A stretch of 7,675 nt of DNA from Candidatus Adiutrix sp. (GTDB lineage: Bacteria > Desulfobacterota > Desulfarculia > Adiutricales > Adiutricaceae), in the NCBI GenBank assembly GCA_031283395.1, contig JAITBV010000063.1:1-7675 (forward strand), in the 5' to 3' direction. The first letter of the stretch is position 1. Every line of letters starts with the position of its first letter. The notes under the pieces were generated by a model. It did no database searches and had not been told where the DNA came from. It saw only the letters and a list, made by a program, of their open reading frames with translations. Below, piece after piece: positions 1 through 7,301 of this stretch. The position numbers were made by a program, and so were the translations under genes.

Positions 1-285
1 GAAGGCGCCTGCCTGCCGGAGGAACTGGCCGGAAACCCCCGGGTCCGGGCCCTGGGCCTGTCCCTCTGCCGCGGCCTCTATCTAGACGAACGCACCGGGC
101 GCCGTAAAGGCTCGGCTCAAGGCGTGGTCCGGGTGCTGAGGACCTTCCTGGGCCTTTTGGACCAGGAAATGGACCGGGTGGCCCGGCTGCGCCTGGACCG
201 GTCCCTGGCCCCCAAGTTCAAAAAATCGGCCCCTATCCCTTCGCCGGTGATCAAGGCCGCGCGGCTTAAGGGCCGGACCGAATGA
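1..285 (+). CDS. C-terminal end of an unrecognised protein (5' end outside window)
   Basis: Frame 1 is open from the first base to a TGA at 283-285, giving the last 94 residues of a protein whose start lies upstream. The tail is basic and leucine/arginine-rich (for example LCRGLYLDERTGRRKG, then a helix-like stretch with LLDQEMDRVARLRL, ending KAARLKGRTE). I see no signal peptide, membrane segment or metal motif in it and cannot name a family. Codon use matches the genes downstream (GCC, CTG and CGG dominate), which supports it as real coding sequence. Its stop overlaps the ATG of the deacetylase-like gene in an ATGA arrangement, so the two are probably co-translated and may share a pathway, perhaps glycan-related. 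That pathway link is inference only. Confidence 0.75.
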   Translation, partial: EGACLPEELAGNPRVRALGLSLCRGLYLDERTGRRKGSAQGVVRVLRTFLGLLDQEMDRVARLRLDRSLAPKFKKSAPIPSPVIKAARLKGRTE

Positions 286-1052
286 TAATTCTGACCATAG
301 ACACCGACTGGGCCCCGGAGGCGGCCACCCGGGCCGTACTGGACCGGGTCCGGGCCCTGGGCTTGAAAGTCACGGTCTTTTTTTCCACGCCCGGCCCAAC
401 GCCCGCCTGGCCCCTTCTGGAAATCGGCGCCCACCCCGATCTGTCCCGCCGTCACGTCCCCGCCGATGGCGGCGGCCCCCTGGCCATGGCCACCGTGGAG
501 CATGACCAGGACGTCCTGGCCGCCGAAGCCGCTATCCTGGGCCGCTACCGGGAGGTCCTCTCCGGGGCCGAGGCTGTGCGGACCCACCGTTTCTACTGGC
601 ACTCCGATCTGTCCCGGGTCATGGCCCGGGCCGGCTTCTGTCACGACAGTTCCATGATCCTGCCCTACCAGCCGGGCATCATGGGCTTCAAGGTCGGGCG
701 GCTGACCCGCTGGCCGGTCTGGGCCAGCGACCATCTCCACCTGGTCCGCCGCTTCCCCCTGGACCGCCTGGAAATGCCCTACCTGGACCGGCCGGGCCTG
801 AAAATATTCTGCTTCCATGTCGCCTATCTCTATTTGAACGCCCGCAGCCTGGCCGACTTCGACATGGTCAAGGCCCGCCTGGGCGGGGAGGAGGAGCCGG
901 CCGACCGGCCCGGCCCCGGGATCTGGAACCTTTTCGAGATGCTGGCCGAGCGGGCCCATAAGGAAACCGGCGGCCTCTGGCTCAGGGATATCCCTTCCGA
1001 TTTCGTGCTTGAGAACCGGCATTGCGGTTCCGTAACAGGTGAGGCGTTATGA
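282..1052 (+). CDS. Polysaccharide deacetylase-like protein (NodB fold, probably WbmS-like)
   Basis: A cytosolic-looking protein of 256 residues with no signal peptide. The N-terminus MIILTIDTDWAPE is a beta strand ending in paired aspartates (D7, D9), the usual first metal motif of NodB-fold carbohydrate deacetylases. It is followed by a helix and the strand VTVFFSTPG. EIGAHPDL (H51) resembles the second motif in the WbmS-type branch, which has a single 'HP' in place of the classical HxxxH pair. RTHRFYWHSDL (100-110), GFCHDSSM (118-125) and FCFHVAYL (H179 in a late strand) fit the remaining conserved positions. WbmS-like proteins are associated with surface polysaccharide or O-antigen loci, so the likely substrate is an acetylated or otherwise substituted sugar; the actual reaction is unknown. 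The ATG at 282 overlaps the previous stop, and the stop at 1050-1052 overlaps the thyX start. The ribosome site is weak (TTAAGGG near 266-272), consistent with coupling. Fold assignment is fairly secure; the family branch and activity are less so. Confidence 0.75.
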   Translation: MIILTIDTDWAPEAATRAVLDRVRALGLKVTVFFSTPGPTPAWPLLEIGAHPDLSRRHVPADGGGPLAMATVEHDQDVLAAEAAILGRYREVLSGAEAVRTHRFYWHSDLSRVMARAGFCHDSSMILPYQPGIMGFKVGRLTRWPVWASDHLHLVRRFPLDRLEMPYLDRPGLKIFCFHVAYLYLNARSLADFDMVKARLGGEEEPADRPGPGIWNLFEMLAERAHKETGGLWLRDIPSDFVLENRHCGSVTGEAL

Positions 1053-1669
1053 AGATAGTGGCCCCCGAGTTTGAGATACTGACCCCGCTGGACCCGCCGT
1101 CCCTCCTGGCCCGGCTGGAACGGGCCGGCCGCACCTGCTACCGCTCGGAAGGCCGCGCCGCGGAGGGTTCGGCCGGCCCCTTCGTCCGCTCGCTCATACG
1201 CCGCGGCCATCTTTCGGTCATTGAGCATGAAAGCCTGTCCCTCTTGCTGGTTTGCGACCGGGGCGTGAGCCACGAGCTGGTTCGCCACCGCCTGGCCTCC
1301 TTCAGCCAGGAGAGCACCCGCTATGTCAACTACGGCCACGGACCGGAGGGGCGGGGACTGGTGGTGATCAGGCCCCTGTTTTTCGAGGAGGGCTCGGAAA
1401 AATACAACCGCTGGCTGAGGGCCATGGAGGCGGCCGAAGCGGCCTATCTGGACCTGCTAAAGGCCGGGGCCACGGCTCAGGAAGCCCGGACGGTCCTGCC
1501 TAACAGCCTGAAGACAGAAATAGTCATAACCGCCAACATGCGGGAATGGCGTCATATTTTGGCCCTGCGCTGCGGCCCGGCCGCCCACCCCCAAATGCGG
1601 GAGATCATGAACCTGGTCCGGGCCAGGTTTCAGGAACTCCTGCCGGAATTATTCGAGGATCTGCCTTGA
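1049..1669 (+). CDS. thyX: Flavin-dependent thymidylate synthase ThyX
   Basis: ThyX makes dTMP from dUMP using methylene-tetrahydrofolate as carbon donor and FAD/NADPH as reductant. It is the alternative to ThyA and is common in anaerobes. The protein has 206 residues, slightly short but within the family range. The diagnostic ThyX motif RHRx7S is present as RHRLASFSQESTRY (79-92), with S89 as the conserved serine and R91 following. HLSVIEHESLSL (54-65) is the conserved H...EH segment of the FAD site. The C-terminal block NMREWRHILALRC...AHPQMREI (163-186) matches the substrate-binding region, with R174 in the position of the conserved dUMP-binding arginine. The start at 1049 overlaps the upstream stop by four bases and is preceded by AGGTGAGG at 1038-1045, a good ribosome site. 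It is the last gene of the first cluster; the bases after it look like promoter sequence, and I see no clear terminator. Confidence 0.96.
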   Translation: MKIVAPEFEILTPLDPPSLLARLERAGRTCYRSEGRAAEGSAGPFVRSLIRRGHLSVIEHESLSLLLVCDRGVSHELVRHRLASFSQESTRYVNYGHGPEGRGLVVIRPLFFEEGSEKYNRWLRAMEAAEAAYLDLLKAGATAQEARTVLPNSLKTEIVITANMREWRHILALRCGPAAHPQMREIMNLVRARFQELLPELFEDLP

Positions 1670-1689
1670 GCCCCGTCCGACAGGCTGAT

Positions 1690-1719
1690 TTGCCAATAAC
1701 CGGGCAAGTATGTTATAAA
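1690..1719 (+). promoter_or_regulatory. Predicted sigma70-type promoter with extended -10
   Basis: TTGCCA at 1690-1695 (4 of 6 matches to TTGACA), an 18-base spacer, then TATAAA at 1714-1719 preceded by TG at 1711-1712, giving the extended -10 form TGnTATAAA. It sits in the only AT-rich stretch of an otherwise very GC-rich window, in the 111-base gap before the corrinoid activator gene, and points the right way. Transcription would start near 1725-1728, leaving a leader of about 55 bases. A TTGCC / GGCAA inverted repeat (1690-1694 and 1703-1707) overlaps the -35 and spacer and could be an operator, but its arms are only five bases long. The call is by eye; no transcript evidence is available. 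Confidence 0.6.
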
Positions 1720-1752
1720 ATGGGGATACAAAAATTTCCGTGGTTCCGACTT

Positions 1753-1767
1753 TCAGGCCAGGCCTGA
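1753..1767 (+). other. Small hairpin in the leader of the corrinoid activator gene
   Basis: TCAGGC (1753-1758) and GCCTGA (1762-1767) are perfect 6-base inverted arms around a 3-base loop. The hairpin ends three bases before the ribosome site AGGGTGAG (1770-1777), so in the mRNA it could modulate access to the start at 1781. No T-run follows, so it is not an intrinsic terminator. In DNA this rich in GGCC a stem of this size could also arise by chance. Confidence 0.35.
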
Positions 1768-1780
1768 CCAGGGTGAGACC

Positions 1781-3709
1781 ATGACCGTATTCGATATCGT
1801 TTTCCAGCCTGAAGGCAAGGTCGTCCCAGCCGCCGCGGGCTTAAGCATTCTGGATGTGGCCTCCTGGGCCGGGCTGCACATCAACGCCTCCTGTGCCGGC
1901 GCGGGGGTCTGCGGCCGCTGCCGGGTGGAAGTGGTTTCCGGCTCGGTCCGGTGCGAGACCGGCCCCGGGGCCTACTTCAGCGAGGAGGAATACGGCCGGG
2001 GCATGCGCCTGGCCTGTGTCTGCCACGTGGAAGGGCCGGCGGAAATCTTCATTCCCCCGGAATCACGGGCCGACGCCTCTGTTTTCGCCAAGGCCGAAGG
2101 CCACGAGGAAGTGACCGTGGCCGAGCCCAATCCCCCGGTGCGGGAACTGGAACTGGCCCTGGCCCCTCCCACCGAGACCGATAACCTGGGGGACAGCGAC
2201 CGGCTCCTGGCCGGCCTGGCCGCGACCCACGGCCTGGAACACGCGGAACTGGCCCTGGAGGCCCTCCTGGAACTGCCAGATGCCCTGCGGGCCGACGACT
2301 TCGCGGTCCGGGCCACGGTCTATCAGCCCGTGGGGGAACCGGCCCCGCCGGTCCGCGTGATGTCCGTCCGTCCGGCCCGGGACCGCCGGCCGGCCTATGC
2401 CCTGGCCGTGGATATCGGCACCACCTCGGTCTGGGCCCGCCTGGTCAACCAGGTCACCGGCGGGTACACCCCCAGCATGGGCGACTTGAACGGCCAGATA
2501 TCCTTCGGGGAGGACGTCATCAGCCGTATAGTCTTCGCCGACAAGGGCGATGGCCTGGCCCGCCTGCAAAAGCGGGTGCTGGAGAGCCTCAACCACCTCC
2601 TGGACCGCCTTTTGACCGAATACGAGGTGGATCGGGACCGGATCATCCTGGCCGTGGTGGCCGGCAATACCACCATGAGCCACCTCTTTGCCGGCTTGAG
2701 CCCCAAAAACATCCGCCTGGCCCCCTATGTGCCGGCCGCGGCCGGCTGGCCGACCCTCCGGGCCGCCGAGGTGGGGCTCCAGGTCCCCACCTCGACCCGC
2801 CTGTTGATCTACCCTTCCGTTTCCAGCTATGTCGGCGGCGACATCGTGGCCGGGGTTTTAGCCTCGGGCATGTATATGCGCCCGGAACTGACCCTCTTCA
2901 TCGACATCGGCACCAACGGGGAGATCGTGGTCGGCAACCAGGACTGGATGACCTGCGCCGCCTGCTCGGCCGGCCCGGCCTTTGAAGGCGGCGGGGTCAA
3001 ATTCGGCATGAGGGCCGCCCCCGGGGCCGTGGACCAGTTTTATTTCGATCCGGTCGCCCGCCGCCACGGGCTGACGGTCATCGGCGAGCCCTGGGCCAAG
3101 CCCATCGGCATCTGCGGCTCCGGCCTGATCTCCATCGTCTCCGAACTCTTCCTGTCCGGGGTGCTGGATCCCCAGGGCAAATTCGTGCCCGAAGCCGCCC
3201 CGGATTTTATCAGGGACGGCGAAGACGGCCGGGAATACCTCCTGAAACCCCAGGCCGAGACCGGCCTGGACCGGGACCTGACCATTACGGAAATAGACGT
3301 GGAGAACCTCATCCGGGCCAAGGGGGCCATGTATTCCGGCTACCAGACCCTCCTGGAGAGCGTGGGCCTGACCATGAACGACCTGGAGCGGGTCATCATA
3401 GCCGGCGGTTTCGGCAAGTCCCTGAATTTGACCAACGCCATGGCCATCGGCCTCCTCCCGGAACTGCCGGTGGAGAAGTTCACTTACATAGGCAACTCCT
3501 CCCTCACCGGGGCCACCCTGGTGACCCTTTCCGGGGGGCTCTGGCAGAAGGCCCAGAAAATAAAGGACGGCCTGACCAACTTTGAACTCAGCGAGACCCC
3601 CGGCTACATGGACTACTATATGGCCAGCCAGTTCTTGCCCCACACCCAGAGCGACCTCTTTCCCCGGACCATGGACCGGCGGAAGAAAAAACTTGTAAAA
3701 CTCCACTAA
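1781..3709 (+). CDS. RACo-type reductive activator of corrinoid proteins (2Fe-2S ferredoxin plus ASKHA ATPase)
   Basis: A 642-residue protein, close to the length of characterised RACo proteins. The N-terminal domain has C38-x5-C44-x2-C47 and C79 (ASCAGAGVCGRC ... LACVC), the ligand pattern of a plant-type 2Fe-2S ferredoxin. A linker of about 100 residues follows. The C-terminal domain is an ASKHA-fold ATPase: phosphate-1 loop DIGTTS from D211, the segment GQISFGEDVISRI, AGNTTMSHL, a second loop FIDIGTNGE with D375, CSAGPAFEGGG, ICGSGL (444-449) and IIAGGFGKS (A541-S547). Family members use ATP to drive one-electron reduction of inactivated Co(II) corrinoid proteins to Co(I), restoring methyl-transfer activity in the Wood-Ljungdahl pathway or in methyltransferase systems. 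The start at 1781 is supported by AGGGTGAG at 1770-1777 and by the ferredoxin fold beginning at once. No corrinoid protein or methyltransferase is in the window, so its partner is unknown. It precedes smc by 31 bases and probably heads that operon. Confidence 0.9.
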   Translation: MTVFDIVFQPEGKVVPAAAGLSILDVASWAGLHINASCAGAGVCGRCRVEVVSGSVRCETGPGAYFSEEEYGRGMRLACVCHVEGPAEIFIPPESRADASVFAKAEGHEEVTVAEPNPPVRELELALAPPTETDNLGDSDRLLAGLAATHGLEHAELALEALLELPDALRADDFAVRATVYQPVGEPAPPVRVMSVRPARDRRPAYALAVDIGTTSVWARLVNQVTGGYTPSMGDLNGQISFGEDVISRIVFADKGDGLARLQKRVLESLNHLLDRLLTEYEVDRDRIILAVVAGNTTMSHLFAGLSPKNIRLAPYVPAAAGWPTLRAAEVGLQVPTSTRLLIYPSVSSYVGGDIVAGVLASGMYMRPELTLFIDIGTNGEIVVGNQDWMTCAACSAGPAFEGGGVKFGMRAAPGAVDQFYFDPVARRHGLTVIGEPWAKPIGICGSGLISIVSELFLSGVLDPQGKFVPEAAPDFIRDGEDGREYLLKPQAETGLDRDLTITEIDVENLIRAKGAMYSGYQTLLESVGLTMNDLERVIIAGGFGKSLNLTNAMAIGLLPELPVEKFTYIGNSSLTGATLVTLSGGLWQKAQKIKDGLTNFELSETPGYMDYYMASQFLPHTQSDLFPRTMDRRKKKLVKLH

Positions 3710-3740
3710 ACACCATCTTCAGAGTTACGCGTCAGGGCAA

Positions 3741-6700
3741 ATGCATATCCGGAGCCTGGAAATAGTCGGCTTCAAATCCTTTCCCGAAAGGACCCAGGTA
3801 TCCCTCGCCCCGGGGCTCAGCGCCGTGGTGGGCCCCAACGGCTGCGGCAAGAGCAACATAATCGACGCCGTCCGCTGGGTCATGGGCGAGCAGAGCCCCA
3901 GGATCATGCGGGGCCGCAACATGGACGACGTGCTCTTCAACGGCTCCCAGAGCCGCCCCGCCTCCGCCCTGGCCGAAGTCACCCTGACCCTGACCCGCGA
4001 GGCCGATCCCGAAGCCGGTTTGGGGCCGGCCGAGACCTCCGTCACCCGGCGCCTCTACCGCAGCGGCGACAGCGAATACCTCTTGAACCGGGTCCCCTGC
4101 CGACTCAAGGATATAGTGCGTTTTTTCACCGACCAGGGCGTGGGCACCCGGGCTTACGGCATCATCGAGCAGGGCCGGATAGGCTGGCTGGTGGACGCCC
4201 GGCCCGAAGAGCGCCGCGGCCTCATCGATGAAGCCGCCGGCATCACCGGTTACAAGCAGCAGAAAAAAGAGGCCGAGCGAAAGATCCAGTCGGCCGCCGA
4301 CAACCTGGAAAATGTGCGGATCATCAAGGCCGAAACCAAAAGGCAGCTTGACCAGATAGCCCGGGCCGCGGCCAAGGCGGCCCGCTACCGGGCCTTGAAA
4401 GAGGAATTGCGGGAACTGGACCTGGTATTGTCGGCCCGGCTTTGGGCCGAGACCCGGGGCCGGCGGCAGGAAATTTCGGACGGCCTGGCGGACGGCCGGC
4501 GCCGGCTCTCGTCCCTCCTGGCCGATCTGGAACTGGCGGAAGTGGAGATGGAAAACATCCGGCTGAACCTGGGCCGCCAGGAAAGGGACGTCGAGGAGGC
4601 CTCCAACGCCTGGCACGCCCAGGTCGCCGCCCGCGACCTGGCCCTAAAGGAGTCGGAATATGCCGCCGCCGGTCTGGACCAGTCTGAAAAACGGCGGGTC
4701 CAGGTGCTGGAGGAAGCGGCCCGTCTGGAGGCTGAACTGGCTCACCGGAAGGCGGACCAGGCCCGGCTGGCCGCGGATACGGCCGCCCTGGAATCCGAGA
4801 GCCGGGCGGCCGGGCTCGGGGCGGAGGATCTGCGGGCCAGGTGGCGGGCCGGCCGGGAGGCGTATGACCTTTTGAACCTGGATCTGGAACAGGCCGAGGG
4901 ATCCAGGGCCTCCGAAGAAAGAGCGGCGGCGGCCCTGGCCGAGAAACTGGCCGGCTCCGAGAGTCTTCTGGCCCACCACCGGGAACGCCGGCAAGTCATA
5001 GCGGCCGAGGCCGTTCTGGCGGAAGAGGCGGTCCGGGGCCTTCGGGAAAAGGGGGCCGCCCTGGACCAGGCCCTGGCCGACGCGACCGAAACCCTTAAGG
5101 CGGCCCGCGAGGCCGGAGCCAGGCGCGAAGCCGACCGCGGACGGGCGGAAGAGGCCACGGCCGCGGCCCGGGGCCGGGCCGCGGCGGCTGAGGCGGCCCT
5201 GGCCGCTCTCCGGGCCCGCCTGGAGACCTTAAGGAGCTTAAGGGACAGTTTCGGCTGGTATCCGGACGGGGTCAAGGCCCTTATGGCCGCCCCGGAACTC
5301 AAGGAGGCCGGCCTTTTGGGCCCCCTGGCCGGGTTTTTGGATATCCCCGATGGTTTTGAGGCCGCGGCCGAAGCGGGCTTGGGCGAGCGCCTGGCCTGGC
5401 TGGTGGTCCGGGACCGGGCCGCGGCCCTGGCCTCCCTGGAATTCGCCGAAGCCCGGGGCCTAGGCCGTTGCGGCTTCATCTGCCAGGATGAACTGGCCCA
5501 GGAAATGACCCGGGCCATCCTGGGTGATTTTCAATTGGCCGAAAGTCTCCCGGCCCGGGGGCCGGAGGTGGTCCTGACCCGCGACGGCCGCTACGCCGGC
5601 CAGGCCCTTTTGGCCGGCGGCCGGCCGAGTCCGGCCGGCGGGGACGAAGCCGGTCTCCTGGCCCGCCTCAAGGAAGTGGAAGCTCTGGCCGGGCGGGAGA
5701 GCCAGGCCGAAGCCGAACTGGCCGGGCTTAAGACCTCGGCCGAGGCGGAGGCTTCCGTCTGGCGGGCAGCGGTCGCGGCGACCGAGGCGGCGGCCGAGGA
5801 CCACCGCCGCGCCGCGGCCGATCTGGCCGAGGCCGAACGGCGCCTGGCCCTGGCCGGCCAGGAGGCCGGCCAGGCGGAAAAGCGCGTCCAGACCCTGGCC
5901 GGGGATATGGCCGCCACTGACCTGGCGATGGAGGAATTGACCCGGTCCCTGGCCGAGGGCCGGATCGGCCGGGCCGAAGCCGAAGCCCGGGCCGAGGAGG
6001 CCCGGGCCCGGGCCGAGGCTTTGAGGCTAAAATTGCGCGAAGCGGCCGGGACCCTGGAGGAGAGCCGCCAGGCCAGCGAGGAAGCGGCGGCCAGAGCCGC
6101 CGCCCTGGCCGACCGGCTGGACCGGGCCGGGCATGAACTGGCCCTGGCGGATCGCGCTCTGGCCGAGACCGAGGCCGGGCTCAAGGCCCGGGCCGGGGAG
6201 GCTGAAAGCCTGGCCGGGCAGTTGGCCGAGCTTAAGGCCAGGGTGGAGCGCCTGGCCGAAGAGACGGCCTTATGGCCTGAAAAACTGGGCCGGAGCGAAG
6301 CAACCCTTGGCCAGGCCCGGCATAGTCTGGCCGAATCCCGGGAAAAACACCAGGCCCGGGAGATCGCGGCCCGGGACCTGCGCCGCCGCCGGGAGGAAAG
6401 CCAGTCCTTGCTGAGCGGCCAGGAAACGGAACTGGTGAAGGTCGATATGCGCCTGGAGCGGCTGGCTGAGGACCTGTGGCGGGATTGGCGCTTCGTATTT
6501 TCCGGCGCCGAGGGCGGCGCCGTGGACGCTTTCATTGAGGATCAACCCCCGCCCTCGGACGATCAGGACAGCGCCGATCCGCAGCCCCGGCGGACAGTGG
6601 GCGAGGCCCTGGAGTGGGCCGCCCGCCCCCTGCCGGACGATGCCCCGGCCCGGCGGGACGCTCTGAAGGCCAAGCTGGAGGCCCTGGGCGAAGTCAGCCT

Positions 6701-7301
6701 GGGGGCCGTGGAAAGGGAGGCCGAACTTAAGGCCGAATATGAGCGCTACCAGAGCCAATATGACGAGTTGACCCGGGCGGTGGCTGATCTAAAAACCAGC
6801 ATCGGCCGGCTGAACCACACCTGCCGGCTGCTCTTCGGGGAAACCTTCAAGGCCGTGGACGAGAAGTTCCAGGAAATTTTTCCCATCCTCTTCGAGGGCG
6901 GCCAGGGCTGGCTGAGCCTGACCGAAGAGAGCGACCCCCTGGAGAGCGGGGTGGAGATCCATGTCCACCCCCCGGGCAAAAAACTTTTGGTCATGAGCCT
7001 GTTATCCGGCGGTGAAAAGGCCCTGACCGCCCTGGCCCTGATCTTCGCCCTCTACCTCATCAAGCCCAGTCCCTTCTGTCTTCTGGATGAAACCGACGCT
7101 CCGCTGGACGAGGCCAATATCGACCGCTTCAACCGCCTGCTCCAGCGCCTCAGCCGTTCCTCCCAGATCGTCATGGTAACCCACAACAAGCGCACCATGC
7201 AGATCTGCGGCACCCTCTACGGCGTGACCATGGAGGCCCCCGGCGTCTCCCGGCTGGTGAGCGTGAACCTGGCCGAGGCCGAGGTCATGGCCGATGCTTG
7301 A
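3741..7301 (+). CDS. smc: Chromosome partition/condensation protein SMC
   Basis: SMC dimers, with ScpA and ScpB, organise and help segregate the chromosome by ATP-driven DNA loop handling. This copy is full length (1186 residues). The N-terminal head begins MHIRSLEIVGFKSF and has Walker A GPNGCGKS (31-38) and the block IIEQGRIGWLVDARPEERR leading to the first coil. The first arm spans about 170-503, the hinge about 504-628, and the second arm runs to about 980; both arms are rich in Ala, Glu, Arg and Leu as expected for coiled coil. The C-terminal head has the ABC signature LSGGEK (1088-1093), Walker B CLLDETDAPLD with catalytic E1117, and switch H1148 in VTHNKR. The start follows AGGG at 3734-3737, three bases from ATG, so the ribosome site is weak, but the N-terminal sequence fixes the start. 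Oddities are a short hinge, a Pro/Asp-rich insert near 930-960, and DETDAPLD where DEVDA is usual. scpA and scpB are not in the window. The stop overlaps the ftsY start. Confidence 0.97.
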   Translation: MHIRSLEIVGFKSFPERTQVSLAPGLSAVVGPNGCGKSNIIDAVRWVMGEQSPRIMRGRNMDDVLFNGSQSRPASALAEVTLTLTREADPEAGLGPAETSVTRRLYRSGDSEYLLNRVPCRLKDIVRFFTDQGVGTRAYGIIEQGRIGWLVDARPEERRGLIDEAAGITGYKQQKKEAERKIQSAADNLENVRIIKAETKRQLDQIARAAAKAARYRALKEELRELDLVLSARLWAETRGRRQEISDGLADGRRRLSSLLADLELAEVEMENIRLNLGRQERDVEEASNAWHAQVAARDLALKESEYAAAGLDQSEKRRVQVLEEAARLEAELAHRKADQARLAADTAALESESRAAGLGAEDLRARWRAGREAYDLLNLDLEQAEGSRASEERAAAALAEKLAGSESLLAHHRERRQVIAAEAVLAEEAVRGLREKGAALDQALADATETLKAAREAGARREADRGRAEEATAAARGRAAAAEAALAALRARLETLRSLRDSFGWYPDGVKALMAAPELKEAGLLGPLAGFLDIPDGFEAAAEAGLGERLAWLVVRDRAAALASLEFAEARGLGRCGFICQDELAQEMTRAILGDFQLAESLPARGPEVVLTRDGRYAGQALLAGGRPSPAGGDEAGLLARLKEVEALAGRESQAEAELAGLKTSAEAEASVWRAAVAATEAAAEDHRRAAADLAEAERRLALAGQEAGQAEKRVQTLAGDMAATDLAMEELTRSLAEGRIGRAEAEARAEEARARAEALRLKLREAAGTLEESRQASEEAAARAAALADRLDRAGHELALADRALAETEAGLKARAGEAESLAGQLAELKARVERLAEETALWPEKLGRSEATLGQARHSLAESREKHQAREIAARDLRRRREESQSLLSGQETELVKVDMRLERLAEDLWRDWRFVFSGAEGGAVDAFIEDQPPPSDDQDSADPQPRRTVGEALEWAARPLPDDAPARRDALKAKLEALGEVSLGAVEREAELKAEYERYQSQYDELTRAVADLKTSIGRLNHTCRLLFGETFKAVDEKFQEIFPILFEGGQGWLSLTEESDPLESGVEIHVHPPGKKLLVMSLLSGGEKALTALALIFALYLIKPSPFCLLDETDAPLDEANIDRFNRLLQRLSRSSQIVMVTHNKRTMQICGTLYGVTMEAPGVSRLVSVNLAEAEVMADA

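Noticed and set aside
117..1022. Long minus-strand open frame opposite the deacetylase-like gene
   Set aside because: It is rich in Gly, Pro, Gln and Val with no recognisable domain. It is the usual shadow of GC-rich coding on the other strand.
1670..1689. Possible terminator after thyX
   Set aside because: No stable stem followed by a T-run is present; the AT-rich bases that follow are better explained as a promoter.
2731..2746. Perfect 16-base palindrome GCCGGCCGCGGCCGGC in the corrinoid activator gene
   Set aside because: It lies within Ala codons in coding sequence, and GGCC/GCCGGC words are so frequent throughout the window that a palindrome of this composition is expected by chance.
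2858..3706. 282-residue minus-strand frame opposite the corrinoid activator
   Set aside because: The frame is opposite a strongly conserved ASKHA domain, and its own sequence has no family features.
3710..3740. ACGCGT palindrome and possible regulatory gap before smc
   Set aside because: Six bases in a 31-base gap is not significant, and no promoter-like pair of hexamers or terminator fits there.
3732..4616. 294-residue minus-strand frame opposite the SMC N-terminal head
   Set aside because: Composition is an artefact of the conserved head codons; no motif and no plausible start site.
5968..6019. GGCCGAAGCC-like tandem repetition in smc
   Set aside because: It encodes an Ala/Glu/Arg coiled-coil stretch with strong codon bias; copies are irregular and not a distinct repeat element.
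5591..6535. 314-residue minus-strand frame rich in Ala, Ser and Arg
   Set aside because: It is a low-complexity shadow of the SMC coiled coil, where the repeated Ala, Glu and Arg codons leave the opposite strand without stops.
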